Part shown: piece by piece, positions 5,753 to 13,586 of the stretch | How positions within the stretch are numbered: position 1 is the stretch's first letter | Layout of the letters: each line of letters opens with the position of its first letter | Assembly: GCA_025056955.1 (NCBI GenBank) | Contig: JANWYL010000034.1 | Span: 1 to 16,970, forward strand | Length of the DNA stretch: 16,970 bases | Reading direction: 5' to 3' | Origin: Sandaracinaceae bacterium | GTDB taxonomy: Bacteria > Myxococcota_A > Polyangia > Polyangiales > Sandaracinaceae | Notes under the pieces: generated by a model | Told to the model about the DNA's origin: nothing | The model's database searches: none | Seen by the model: the letters and a program-made list of their open reading frames with translations, nothing else | Made by a program: the position numbers and the translations under genes

Positions 5753-7753
5753 ATGGCGTGGATTTCGCCTCTACTTCCCACAGGCGAGCTTGCGAAAAAA
5801 TGGTCGGGGGCAGAAAGCCCATTGGGCTCCTCTTCTTCTGAATCAAAGGCGCACCCTTTTAAGCCAGAGCAGTTGAGCGCCACAGAGCTCCGGCTGGGAG
5901 TGGGCTTTATTGAGGCCTTGATTCCAGGGGGTGGAGACGTGCCTCGGGCAGACGAAAGAAGCCTTTTTGCGCTCATGGACATGCTCAACGATGCTCATCC
6001 TTTGCTCCCCCATGTGTGGTGGCACAGCGTGCGTTTCCTCAACAGTTTGGCCACGGTGCAAATGGGGCGGCCATTTTTGGCTCTTTCTCACGCTGAGCAA
6101 GAGGCCTTGCTTCGGAAATGGATGGAAAGCACTTGGATTGCCCCTCTTTTGCAAGGTTTGTCTTTTGCTGTGAAATTTGCACACTTTGATCGCCGCGAGG
6201 TGTACGAAAGACTCGGAGGACGCCTCAATGTGGTGAGGCAACTTGAGGCGGTGAGGTGGGCGAAACAAATAGTCGACGCCTCGAGAGATGGTTGCGACAC
6301 GGAAATCGAATGTGAAGTGGTGGTGGTTGGCACGGGAGCCGGGGGAGCGGTTGTGGGTTGCGAGCTTGCAGAACGAGGCCATGCAGTGGTTTTTGTTGAA
6401 GAAGGGAGATGGGTGCGTCGAAACGAATTTACGGGAAGTTCAATACACGCCCACAAGCATTTTTATCGAGGGTGTGTTGCATTTGGAAACAATGCGTTTC
6501 CGATCTTTATCGGGCGTTTGGTCGGTGGATCAACCGCAATCAACGGGGGAACTTGTTTTCGCACACCCGAATGGGTGCTTGAGCGTTGGTGCAAGGAGAT
6601 GCAGACGGAGGAATTCTCGCCAACTGCGATGGAGCCCTATTTTCTTCGGGTGGAGTCGCGGATTGATGTCCAAGCAGCAGACCCAAGGTACATAGGAAAA
6701 ATAAGGGAAATTTTTGCGCGTGGTTGCGATGCGCTTGGATGGAGCCACTTTTCAATCCGCCGGAATGCACCTGGATGCGATGGTTCAGGGTTTTGTGATT
6801 TCGGGTGTCGAACGGATGCGAGAAAGTCCACAAACATCACCTACATTCCATTTGCCCTGGAGAAAGGTGCATTGTTGATCACCAGGCTAAAGGCAGAACG
6901 GGTGATTCTTGATGGAGAGCGTGCTGTTGGGATCGAGGCAAGTGCACCAAATGGAAGGAAGCACACAATTCGGGCAAATGTCGTTGTGTTGTCTGGTGGT
7001 GCAATTCCCACACCTCTTCTTTTGTTAAAGCAAGGGATTGCCAATTCCAGCAATCAAGTTGGTTGCAACATCACCCTTCACCCTTCTTTGGGTTTTTCCG
7101 CAATCTTTGATGATCTTGTGCTCGGAAAGGATGCAATTCCCCAAGGATATGGGTGCGATCAATTCTTGAAAGATGGCGTTTTGCTCATGGCTGCTCAACC
7201 GGACATCAATTATGCACCTCTCGTCACTCCTCTCGTTGGCGACCGCCTGGTGGAATTCATGAATGCACTTCCTCATGTGGCTTCCTTTGGTGTTTTGATT
7301 GCTGATCACGGAAGAGGAAAGATAGTTGGGGAAACAGACGGAATCGCCTTTGTCAGGTATTTCCTCTCCCATGAAGATGTGGCCAAAGCGCACGATGGCT
7401 TGGTTCGCATGGGTGAGATGTGTTGGGCGGCAGGGGCGAAGAGGGTGCTTCCAGCGGTATTGGGGTGTGCGGAGTATGGGTCAAAAAGCGAGTGGGAGAG
7501 GGATTTTGTCGGAAGGCGGCTATCGCCAAGCCAGCTGCTCATCACCTCTTACCATCCGCTTGGGAGCTGCAGGATGGGAAGAGATCCCAAAGCCAGTGTG
7601 GTTGACATCAACCATGAGACCCATGACATCAAGAACTTGTTTATTGTAGACGGGAGCACCGTGAATGGGCCACTTGGGGTGAACCCTCAGCTCACCATCA
7701 TGGCCATGGCCACAAGGGCAGCAGAAAAAATTGCCGAGCGGGTTGCGTCGTGA
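5753..7753 (+). CDS. GMC-family FAD-dependent oxidoreductase with gluconate-2-dehydrogenase-subunit-3-like N-terminus
   Basis: This is a 666-aa flavoprotein if it starts at ATG 5753. Residues about 40-165 resemble the gluconate 2-dehydrogenase subunit 3 domain (ELRLGVGFIEALIPGG... LSHAEQEALLRKW). The FAD Rossmann motif VVVVGTGAGGAVVG has GxGxxG at 193-198. The GRLVGGSTAINGG segment is typical GMC. A Cys cluster lies at 342, 348 and 352 (GCDGSGFCDFGC). The C-terminal GMC domain has HPLGSCRMG (His 601) and GVNPQLTIMA (Asn 644), the usual active-site pair. The layout resembles long-chain alcohol oxidase-type GMC proteins, but the substrate cannot be told. No signal peptide, so probably cytoplasmic. 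A GTG at 5711 in frame is possible, but its extra 14 residues look non-native. Confidence 0.9.
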   Translation: MAWISPLLPTGELAKKWSGAESPLGSSSSESKAHPFKPEQLSATELRLGVGFIEALIPGGGDVPRADERSLFALMDMLNDAHPLLPHVWWHSVRFLNSLATVQMGRPFLALSHAEQEALLRKWMESTWIAPLLQGLSFAVKFAHFDRREVYERLGGRLNVVRQLEAVRWAKQIVDASRDGCDTEIECEVVVVGTGAGGAVVGCELAERGHAVVFVEEGRWVRRNEFTGSSIHAHKHFYRGCVAFGNNAFPIFIGRLVGGSTAINGGTCFRTPEWVLERWCKEMQTEEFSPTAMEPYFLRVESRIDVQAADPRYIGKIREIFARGCDALGWSHFSIRRNAPGCDGSGFCDFGCRTDARKSTNITYIPFALEKGALLITRLKAERVILDGERAVGIEASAPNGRKHTIRANVVVLSGGAIPTPLLLLKQGIANSSNQVGCNITLHPSLGFSAIFDDLVLGKDAIPQGYGCDQFLKDGVLLMAAQPDINYAPLVTPLVGDRLVEFMNALPHVASFGVLIADHGRGKIVGETDGIAFVRYFLSHEDVAKAHDGLVRMGEMCWAAGAKRVLPAVLGCAEYGSKSEWERDFVGRRLSPSQLLITSYHPLGSCRMGRDPKASVVDINHETHDIKNLFIVDGSTVNGPLGVNPQLTIMAMATRAAEKIAERVAS

Positions 7754-7836
7754 GGTGGGGAAATGGTTACAACCACTAGGTTATTCATGGTGTAGGGGGA
7801 GATGCACTCCAAAAGCAGAAATTAGGGAGGAAAAGC

Positions 7837-9129
7837 CTAACTATTGAGGAGTGGGCCACAAAAGATGATGCAGGCACAACAAAAGAGGAGGATCAAGAGC
7901 CCGCTAATAATTCCAACGGCCAGAAGCACGCCAGATGCGGAAGATCCCTGACGATGCTCAAGTTGGGGTGAGGCTGGTGTCACGGGGGGAGGGGAAGCGT
8001 TCACCCAAGAAGGGTTTGATGGAGGTTTGGGGTCGGGATAAGGTTGGTTAGGGGAGGGAGCTCCTGGAGCTGCAAGATGGCTTGGTGGTGGGGTGGGTAC
8101 TGGCGATGGATTTGGGTGATTCACAAAGGGCGCTGCTCCTGGTTGGGGTTTGGGTGTGAATGCCTGATTTGGCGTTGGTGTTGTTTGTTGGTTGGTGTGG
8201 GGCGGAGGCAGTTGGTAGAAATGGGGAGGATGTTGAGGTTGTTGTTGGAGGGGGAAAGACTGAGCGCGGGCCTCTCGAAAACGCAAAAGGAGCTGAGAAG
8301 CGTTGGGGATGCGTTGTTCGGGGCGTTTGGCAAGGCACAGGTCGACGAGGTGGGAGAAGGGGAGGGGAGCACTTGGAAGGACGGCGTGAAGGGGCGGGTG
8401 GGCCTCAACAAGGGCGGCTGTCATCGCAGCGATGCTGTTGTCTCTTGCAAAAGGGGTTTTTCCTGCAAATGCTTCGTAAATCATCACACCTAGGGACCAC
8501 ACATCCGCTGGAGGGCCTGCCCGACGGGCATCAGTGACTTGTTCGGGGGCCATGTATTCTGGAGTTCCCATCATTGTGCCGGTGCGGGTGACTCCCTTGG
8601 AGTCCGAATCCATGGTGCGAGCGATTCCAAAGTCGAGCACCTTCACGATTTCGAGACCCTCTCGGTTTGTGTGGAGGAAAACATTTTCTGGCTTGAGGTC
8701 GCGATGGACGAAGCCTTTTTCGTGGGCGGCTGCAATGGCATCGATCACACGCTCAAGGATGTGGAGAAGCTGAAGGATCACTTCTGTTGAGCGAGGGCAT
8801 GGGAAGCGGTCGAAGCGCTCCCGCAGGTTTTCTCCCCGAAGGAGTTCCATCGCCACAAAAAGCATGCGACACTGAGCATCGTAGCCGGCATCGTATATTT
8901 CGATGATGTTGGGGTGGCCGATTTGAGCAGGGGCAGAAATTTCTCTCAGAAAGCGTTGCCGATGGGCCTCGTCATGGGCCAGTTCAGGATGGAGGACTTT
9001 GAGCGCCACAACCTTGCGTGATAGTTGATGAACGGCTTCGTACACCGCACCCATGCCACCTTCTGCGATAAGGCTAAGGATTTCGTAACGTTCACCAATT
9101 TGGGTGCCAGGTTCCATGACACTCTTCAT
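7837..9129 (-). CDS. Hanks-type Ser/Thr protein kinase with C-terminal membrane segment
   Basis: Numbering from ATG 9129 (430 aa). The kinase domain spans about 15-285: Gly-rich loop EGGMGAVYEA (23-32), ATP-anchoring Lys 44, HRDLKPEN (142-149) with catalytic Asp 144, DFG at 166-168, then GTPEYMAPEQ and DVWSLGVMIYE. All catalytic residues are present, so it should be active. A Pro/Gln/Asn-rich linker of about 110 residues follows. The only membrane helix is at the very end (SGVLLAVGIISGLLILLFCC...), leaving almost no exported domain, so the catalytic domain is cytoplasmic and tail-anchored. The open frame extends upstream to 9306, but those residues lack kinase character and overlap the divergent gene. 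Met 5 (9117) is an alternative start. Confidence 0.93.
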   Translation of the reverse strand: MKSVMEPGTQIGERYEILSLIAEGGMGAVYEAVHQLSRKVVALKVLHPELAHDEAHRQRFLREISAPAQIGHPNIIEIYDAGYDAQCRMLFVAMELLRGENLRERFDRFPCPRSTEVILQLLHILERVIDAIAAAHEKGFVHRDLKPENVFLHTNREGLEIVKVLDFGIARTMDSDSKGVTRTGTMMGTPEYMAPEQVTDARRAGPPADVWSLGVMIYEAFAGKTPFARDNSIAAMTAALVEAHPPLHAVLPSAPLPFSHLVDLCLAKRPEQRIPNASQLLLRFREARAQSFPLQQQPQHPPHFYQLPPPHTNQQTTPTPNQAFTPKPQPGAAPFVNHPNPSPVPTPPPSHLAAPGAPSPNQPYPDPKPPSNPSWVNASPPPVTPASPQLEHRQGSSASGVLLAVGIISGLLILLFCCACIIFCGPLLNS

Positions 9130-9210
9130 GTTAGCCACTTCGCATGATGGATGAATCGCTTTTTTGATTGTTGGAATGGAGAAAGACCAACTGGGAAAGG
9201 GGCACGGAGA

Positions 9211-9978
9211 ATGGACATCCGCAACAAAAAACCTCTTTTTGCTTTTGTTGTTTCCTTTGTGATGATATCGGGCTTCATGGGTTTTGGTTGGCTTCTTGCA
9301 AGTCAAGCCCCAGCATTAATGGGCTTCGAGACGACAATGATCGGGGCGTTAGAGAGGTGCTCTGAGGTTGTGCAGGCGGTGGGAAAGCCAATTCATGTTT
9401 CAGCTTTTGGTTGGAATTGCGGAAATGCCCGGGTTTCTGGAGCTTTTGGAAACGCGACATGGACCTCAACAATTCGGGGACCGCTGGGGTGGGGCTCGGC
9501 TGATTTTGTTGGATTCAAAATGGGTGAGTGGCATGTGGTGCAGTTGGTTGCAAGGGTGCAAAACAAAGAAATTGATGTGGTGGATTGCGTGAACAAATCT
9601 CTTCTGAGTGACCAAGAAGGGGAAAAAACAAGTTGGCCACGCTACGTGCAAATGAGGGTTAAGCAGCGAGTTGGAAATGCTCCCCTTTCTGAGCAAGCAC
9701 TGTGCAAGGCTGAGATGATTTCAATTGATGTGGCAAAGATGGGGTGCCAAGTGAAAATAGAATGTCAAGACGCTGACGGTGCTCGCCAACCCATAGGGTG
9801 GGATTTTCAAGCTTACTGCATGCCTGGCTTCACAATTGTGAGCCAGGAAACAGCTGAGAAGCCCTCATTGCTTTTGACCCTTGCGCCTCCTCAAGCGAGA
9901 GGTGGAAACCTCAGCCGTCAAATCGCTTCGGAGCAGTGGGTGATTGGTTTTGAAATTCAGGAATTGTTGGAAGAGTAG
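9211..9978 (+). CDS. Membrane-anchored protein with Coa1-like domain
   Basis: This is a 255-aa protein from ATG 9211, chosen because AAGGGG lies 8 nt upstream and the N-terminus then becomes MDIRNKK plus one hydrophobic helix (8-31). ATG 9151 is an in-frame alternative. Residues about 45-125 resemble the Coa1 cytochrome oxidase assembly family: ALERCSEVVQAVGKPI, then FGNATWTSTIRGPLGWGSADF and GEWHVVQLVARV. The second half (145-255) carries Cys 165, 179, 185 and 203 and is unrecognised; it may be a second, degenerate copy of the same fold. Coa1-type proteins are common next to regulatory genes in bacteria, and their role there is unclear. Divergent from the kinase gene (81-bp gap) and convergent with sua5. 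Confidence 0.7.
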   Translation: MDIRNKKPLFAFVVSFVMISGFMGFGWLLASQAPALMGFETTMIGALERCSEVVQAVGKPIHVSAFGWNCGNARVSGAFGNATWTSTIRGPLGWGSADFVGFKMGEWHVVQLVARVQNKEIDVVDCVNKSLLSDQEGEKTSWPRYVQMRVKQRVGNAPLSEQALCKAEMISIDVAKMGCQVKIECQDADGARQPIGWDFQAYCMPGFTIVSQETAEKPSLLLTLAPPQARGGNLSRQIASEQWVIGFEIQELLEE

Positions 9979-9995
9979 AGGAAGCAATCTGCTAC

Positions 9996-10976
9996 TCATG
10001 CTTTTGAAGCGCGCAGGAGCCGATCTGCAATTGCTGCTCCCAGGCCGGAAAGAGGAGGCAAAAGGACAAGAACAGCTTCCACCCCAAGGTCATCAAGATG
10101 ACGCAAGGTTGAATAAAGGGCGCGCGCGTTTGCTTCCATGTCGTCCGACCATGGAATGGAGTGGTTGAATTCGCTTGAAAGTTCTCGAGGGGCTCCAATC
10201 GACGCAACAAACCGATAAGACTCTCGTAGCTTTTGGGAGAGGCTTTGAAATTCGCTTAGGCTGCTTGCCACGACCACTTTGGCGCGGGGCGCATAGTGGG
10301 CGGGCAGCATGCCAGGAGCGCGGACATCGCCATGGGTTTCAACAGGCACTCGCATGCCAAGCACCCCATCGATCGCTTCCTGAGGGATGGCCCCAAGCCT
10401 CAAAATGGTGGGCACTTCTTTCGTGCAATCCACAATTGTCGACTCGATCCCAGCACTGCAGAGGCCCCCGTCCAACACTCCAAGATCTTCTCCATGGAAG
10501 TCGGCATGGACGTGGGCGGCACAAGTTGGACTCACCGAGCCAAAACGGTTGGCAGAGGGAGCGGCAATGGCAGGGTAGGGGAGAGAACGCAGCTCACCCA
10601 GCCTTTGGATGAGCGCTCTTGTAAGAGGATGGGCGGGGACTCGTAGGGCCACGCTATCGCGCCCACCTGTAATTTCCTTGGCCACATGGGGGGGGCGCCG
10701 GGTCACGATAGTCAGAGGACCTGGCATGAAGTGTTCAATCAAGATCGAGGCGAATCGAGGAAGGTGAGCAGACCAGTGAAATATTCCCTCAGGGTCAGCA
10801 AGGTGGACGATCAGGGGATGCTCCAGGGGACGGCGCTTGATTTCAAAGACCTTCAGAATGGCCTTTGGTTGGGTTGCATCAGCAGCCAAGCCATACACGG
10901 TTTCTGTTGGGATGGCAACCACGTGGCCCCTGGCCAAAAGCTGAGCCGCTTGCTCTAAATTCACTGCGTGGCTCAT
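9996..10976 (-). CDS. tsaC: Threonylcarbamoyl-AMP synthase (Sua5/YrdC/TsaC)
   Basis: This 326-aa enzyme makes threonylcarbamoyl-AMP from Thr, bicarbonate and ATP for tRNA t6A37 modification in the cytoplasm. The YrdC domain shows PTETVYGL (23-30), KRRPLEHPL (47-55), FMPGPLTIV, SVALRVPAHPLT, APSANRFGSVSPT and GIESTIVDCT...ILRLGAI. The linker APGMLPAHYAP and a C-terminal domain of about 110 residues make it the long Sua5 form rather than the short TsaC. The open frame extends to 11117, but the true start is ATG 10976 with AGGG 6 nt upstream. It is 7 nt downstream of the UbiB-family gene, so co-transcription is likely. Confidence 0.95.
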   Translation of the reverse strand: MSHAVNLEQAAQLLARGHVVAIPTETVYGLAADATQPKAILKVFEIKRRPLEHPLIVHLADPEGIFHWSAHLPRFASILIEHFMPGPLTIVTRRPPHVAKEITGGRDSVALRVPAHPLTRALIQRLGELRSLPYPAIAAPSANRFGSVSPTCAAHVHADFHGEDLGVLDGGLCSAGIESTIVDCTKEVPTILRLGAIPQEAIDGVLGMRVPVETHGDVRAPGMLPAHYAPRAKVVVASSLSEFQSLSQKLRESYRFVASIGAPRELSSEFNHSIPWSDDMEANARALYSTLRHLDDLGVEAVLVLLPPLSGLGAAIADRLLRASKA

Positions 10977-10983
10977 GATCACC

Positions 10984-12579
10984 CTAAGAGATAGGGCTGG
11001 AGGGGGAAGAAAATTGGGAGGCGATTTCTTTTGTGGGATGCGGGTGAAGATATGAATCGGCGAGGGCCCGCAAGCCTGGACGAGGGGTCTGGTCAGAAAG
11101 TGGGGGGCCTTCGCCATCAGAAGCGCTCTTTTGATCTAGCCACCCCAACAAGCCAGAAAAAGACGAAGGAGATGCGCTTCGCTTTCGGGCCTCTTCGATG
11201 AGTGGAAGAATGTAGGGGTAACCCACTTGCATCGTGTCGAGATCAGGGTCGAGCTGCGCGCATAGCCAGAAGGAAATAAGGACTGCCCGCTCGACATAGA
11301 ACCACCCTTGAGGATACTCGATTGCTCGCATGAGCTCGTGGAGTTCGTCGCGGGCGAGTTCAGGGTCAATCAGGGCCTCAAGTTCGTGGCGGTTGGCTCT
11401 CATGAGGGCTCGTGGCGTGCGCTCACGGATACGAAGAAGTTTGCGAAAGTAGGTTTGGACTGTTTTCTGCAAAAGCTCTCGGTTGCCTTCGCTCGAGGCG
11501 AAGCCCATTTTCAAAAATCCCCGAAACAGCCGCTCCCCATCTTCCTCCATGAGACCTCCGATGACATCGATCATCCCATCGACAAGCTCGGGGCTGATTT
11601 CACTAACTGCTCCAAAGTCAAGAATGACCAATTTGGGGCGGCGAGGGCTTCGGCCTGGTTGGACCAGGAAATTGCCGGGATGAGGGTCGGCATGGAAAAA
11701 GCGATCGATGAAAATCTGCTTGTAGAAGCTTTCAACAAAACGGATTGCCACTGCCCGAGGATCAATCCCTTGGTTTCGCATTTCTTCAATGCGGTTGATT
11801 TTGATCCCCTCCATGAAAGTCATTGTGAGCACATCCGAAGTGGTCAACTCCCAAATCACTTGTGGGAACAAAATATCGCGTTCATTGGAGAAATTGGCTC
11901 GCATGCGTTCCATCGCCCGCGCCTCTTGGATGTAGTCGGTTTCTCGGCGCAAAAGGTCGACCAGCGACTCGTAGGCGCGTTCGAGGCCGCGCACAGGAAC
12001 GAAGAAGCGGTACACCTCCAAAGCAATCCGAATCACACTCATGTCGATGGCAATCACATCTCGAATGCCGGGATAGAGCACTTTCACGGCCACTTTGATG
12101 GGAGGCCCTGCGTGGCCTTGGGGCTTGAAGTAAGCCGCGTGGACTTGACCAAGGGATGCAGCTGCAATGGGCACCGGATCGAAGGATTCAAAGCATTCAT
12201 GGGGCAGCTTGCCGATACTTTGAGCAAAAGCCCGCTCAATCGCTTCATAGGGCTGGGGCGGCACCGCATCCTGGAGACGCTCAAGCTTTTTGACGTACAT
12301 CCGGGGCAGAAATCCCCCCATGATTGAAAGGACTTGGCCAAGCTTGATGTATACGCCCCTTAGCGCGAGTATCCCTTGGAGGAGCAGCTCAGAATTGGCC
12401 TCGTCAAGGGCGTGCCTTCGCCGCACAAGCCAAGCTGGGAGTTCCTGCTTTTCCCGGCCGGTGACAGGGTCCTTTTCCCACCTTTCGACGAAGAGGGTGA
12501 GCCAATAGTAGAAAAGGTAACTTAGGAAAATCCGCCCGAAGACCCAAACTGCGCGAAAAAAACGAAAAAGGAGCTGCAC
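10984..12579 (-). CDS. AarF/ABC1/UbiB-family atypical protein kinase-like ATPase
   Basis: This 531-aa protein has the UbiB-family motifs: KLGQ (79-82), Ala-rich nucleotide loop AAASLGQVHAA (139-149), Lys 166 in VAVKVLYP, ETDYIQEA (213-220), HADPHPGN (296-303) and DFG (321-323). A hydrophobic N-terminal segment (about 2-30) suggests membrane association. UbiB/COQ8 proteins support ubiquinone synthesis, but the broader ABC1 family has other or unknown roles, and no ubi genes are nearby, so no symbol is given. The C-terminal 60 residues are Ser/Pro-rich and not conserved. The start is GTG 12579; no in-frame ATG, GTG or TTG lies between it and an upstream stop, and no Shine-Dalgarno is obvious. 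It precedes sua5 in an apparent operon. Confidence 0.93.
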   Translation of the reverse strand: MQLLFRFFRAVWVFGRIFLSYLFYYWLTLFVERWEKDPVTGREKQELPAWLVRRRHALDEANSELLLQGILALRGVYIKLGQVLSIMGGFLPRMYVKKLERLQDAVPPQPYEAIERAFAQSIGKLPHECFESFDPVPIAAASLGQVHAAYFKPQGHAGPPIKVAVKVLYPGIRDVIAIDMSVIRIALEVYRFFVPVRGLERAYESLVDLLRRETDYIQEARAMERMRANFSNERDILFPQVIWELTTSDVLTMTFMEGIKINRIEEMRNQGIDPRAVAIRFVESFYKQIFIDRFFHADPHPGNFLVQPGRSPRRPKLVILDFGAVSEISPELVDGMIDVIGGLMEEDGERLFRGFLKMGFASSEGNRELLQKTVQTYFRKLLRIRERTPRALMRANRHELEALIDPELARDELHELMRAIEYPQGWFYVERAVLISFWLCAQLDPDLDTMQVGYPYILPLIEEARKRSASPSSFSGLLGWLDQKSASDGEGPPLSDQTPRPGLRALADSYLHPHPTKEIASQFSSPSSPIS

Positions 12580-12687
12580 CGTCGCTTTAGAAGGATAAGC
12601 CGATTTGTGGCATGGGCAAGGGATGGAGAAGGGGAAAGTTGAGGGTTGTTAGGACGAGGCAAGGGACGCCAAGCCCAAGCAAAAGGC

Positions 12688-13467
12688 TTACCCAGAAATC
12701 CATCCTTTGCGTCGGGCGCAGTGAAATTGCTCTTCCAGGGCTTGCGCTTCTTTGGCTTTGGCTTCAAAGGCGCTAGGATCTTTTTCGCGCAAGGCGTTGG
12801 CTTCTTCGTATCCCATCCTAAAGATGGGGTTTCGCAGTTCTTGCTCGAGCTTAGAAGGAGGAATGTTAAGCAAAGCAGCGCGCTCCCCAGCAGCGAAACT
12901 TGCCCAAACCGCTTCGCGGATGTTTTGACCTGCCACTGGATTGTGGCGTTCGAATTCTGCTGCTCGGCTGGCCCCTTCGCGCACGGTTTCTGGGTACTTT
13001 GGATGGATTTTCGGGTCGTAAATGTTGGGGAGGCGGCCAAGGAAATAAAGAAGGGCTCCCTTCATGCGATCGATGTCAACTTCAGCGCTTCTGCGGTGAT
13101 GGCCCTCCCAAGCGTGGTCGATCTGGCAAAGCCCAGAAACGAAGGCTCCGACAAGGCCCACAAAGCCAGCGGAGAGTGAGGGGCCGATGAGAGGCTCGAG
13201 AATTTCAGCGCCGATTGAAACTCCCTTCATGCCTTTGGCCACTTTGCAAATCATGTGGGAATCTTCTGGAGGTAGCCCATTTAAACTGGCGATTCGGTTT
13301 TGGGCACGGACGACCTTTCGAAACACCACATCAACTTCTTGCGCATCCCGGAAGCGGGGTGCTTTCGGGTCCTCGCAAGGATCGGGGTGCGGAGCAGGCT
13401 CTTGGGTTGTTGGGCATGAGAGGGGTTGAAGAGAACCATGGGTGCGAGAGACAAGAGGGGGTGACAT
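12688..13467 (-). CDS. Unrecognised protein with a Gly-rich hydrophobic segment
   Basis: This is a 259-aa protein from ATG 13467, chosen for its strong AAAGGAGT Shine-Dalgarno 7 nt upstream (ATG 13506 would add 13 residues). The first 40 residues are Pro/Ser/Cys-rich and have no signal peptide. Residues 83-114 are hydrophobic and Gly-rich (IGPSLSAGFVGLVGAFVSGL), with regularly spaced small residues like a glycine-zipper membrane segment. The remainder is charged with His-rich HAWEGHHRR (118-126), an FRMGYEEANALREKDPSAFE stretch and a likely helical C-terminus. I do not recognise the family. It is divergent from the secretion-type ATPase gene (119 bp between starts) and 108 bp upstream of the UbiB-family gene on the same strand. 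Confidence 0.8.
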   Translation of the reverse strand: MSPPLVSRTHGSLQPLSCPTTQEPAPHPDPCEDPKAPRFRDAQEVDVVFRKVVRAQNRIASLNGLPPEDSHMICKVAKGMKGVSIGAEILEPLIGPSLSAGFVGLVGAFVSGLCQIDHAWEGHHRRSAEVDIDRMKGALLYFLGRLPNIYDPKIHPKYPETVREGASRAAEFERHNPVAGQNIREAVWASFAAGERAALLNIPPSKLEQELRNPIFRMGYEEANALREKDPSAFEAKAKEAQALEEQFHCARRKGWISG

Positions 13468-13570
13468 GAATCGACTCCTTTCGCTTTGTATTGGTGTTGA
13501 ATTCACATTGGTTATCGGTGAAAGCTCGCTTTTGTTGCTTGGGTTGATGGGGGCTTGCGCGGAGGCTGGC

Positions 13571-13576
13571 TATAAT
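13571..13576 (+). promoter_or_regulatory. Consensus -10 (TATAAT) directly upstream of the FliI/SctN-type ATPase
   Basis: A perfect TATAAT ends 10 nt before ATG 13587 and 7 nt before an in-frame GTG at 13584. Transcription would start about at the start codon, predicting a leaderless message, and no Shine-Dalgarno is present in the intervening bases. No consensus -35 sits 16-18 nt upstream; TTGATG at 13544-13549 is 21 nt away. Confidence 0.45.
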
Positions 13577-13586
13577 CACCGTAGTG

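Noticed and set aside
7754..7836. Possible terminator between the GMC and kinase genes
   Set aside because: The only inverted repeats (TGGT...ACCA and TTAGG...CCTAA) are 4-5 bp with no adjacent T-run, so support is too weak to list.
9130..9306. N-terminal extension of the kinase frame to ATG 9306
   Set aside because: The extra 59 residues show no kinase or signal features and overlap the divergent Coa1-like gene; ATG 9129 or 9117 directly precedes the conserved kinase N-terminus.
10977..11117. Extension of the Sua5 frame to 11117
   Set aside because: The added residues overlap the end of the UbiB-family gene and are not Sua5-like; ATG 10976 gives the expected N-terminus.
11308..12327. Plus-strand 339-residue frame opposite the UbiB-family gene
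   Set aside because: It is antisense to a gene with complete UbiB motifs and has no recognisable domain; it is a shadow frame.
12580..12687. Small gene or terminator between the UbiB-family and 259-aa genes
   Set aside because: This 108-bp stretch has no credible start with a Shine-Dalgarno and only a 5-bp stem near the 259-aa stop; nothing could be supported.
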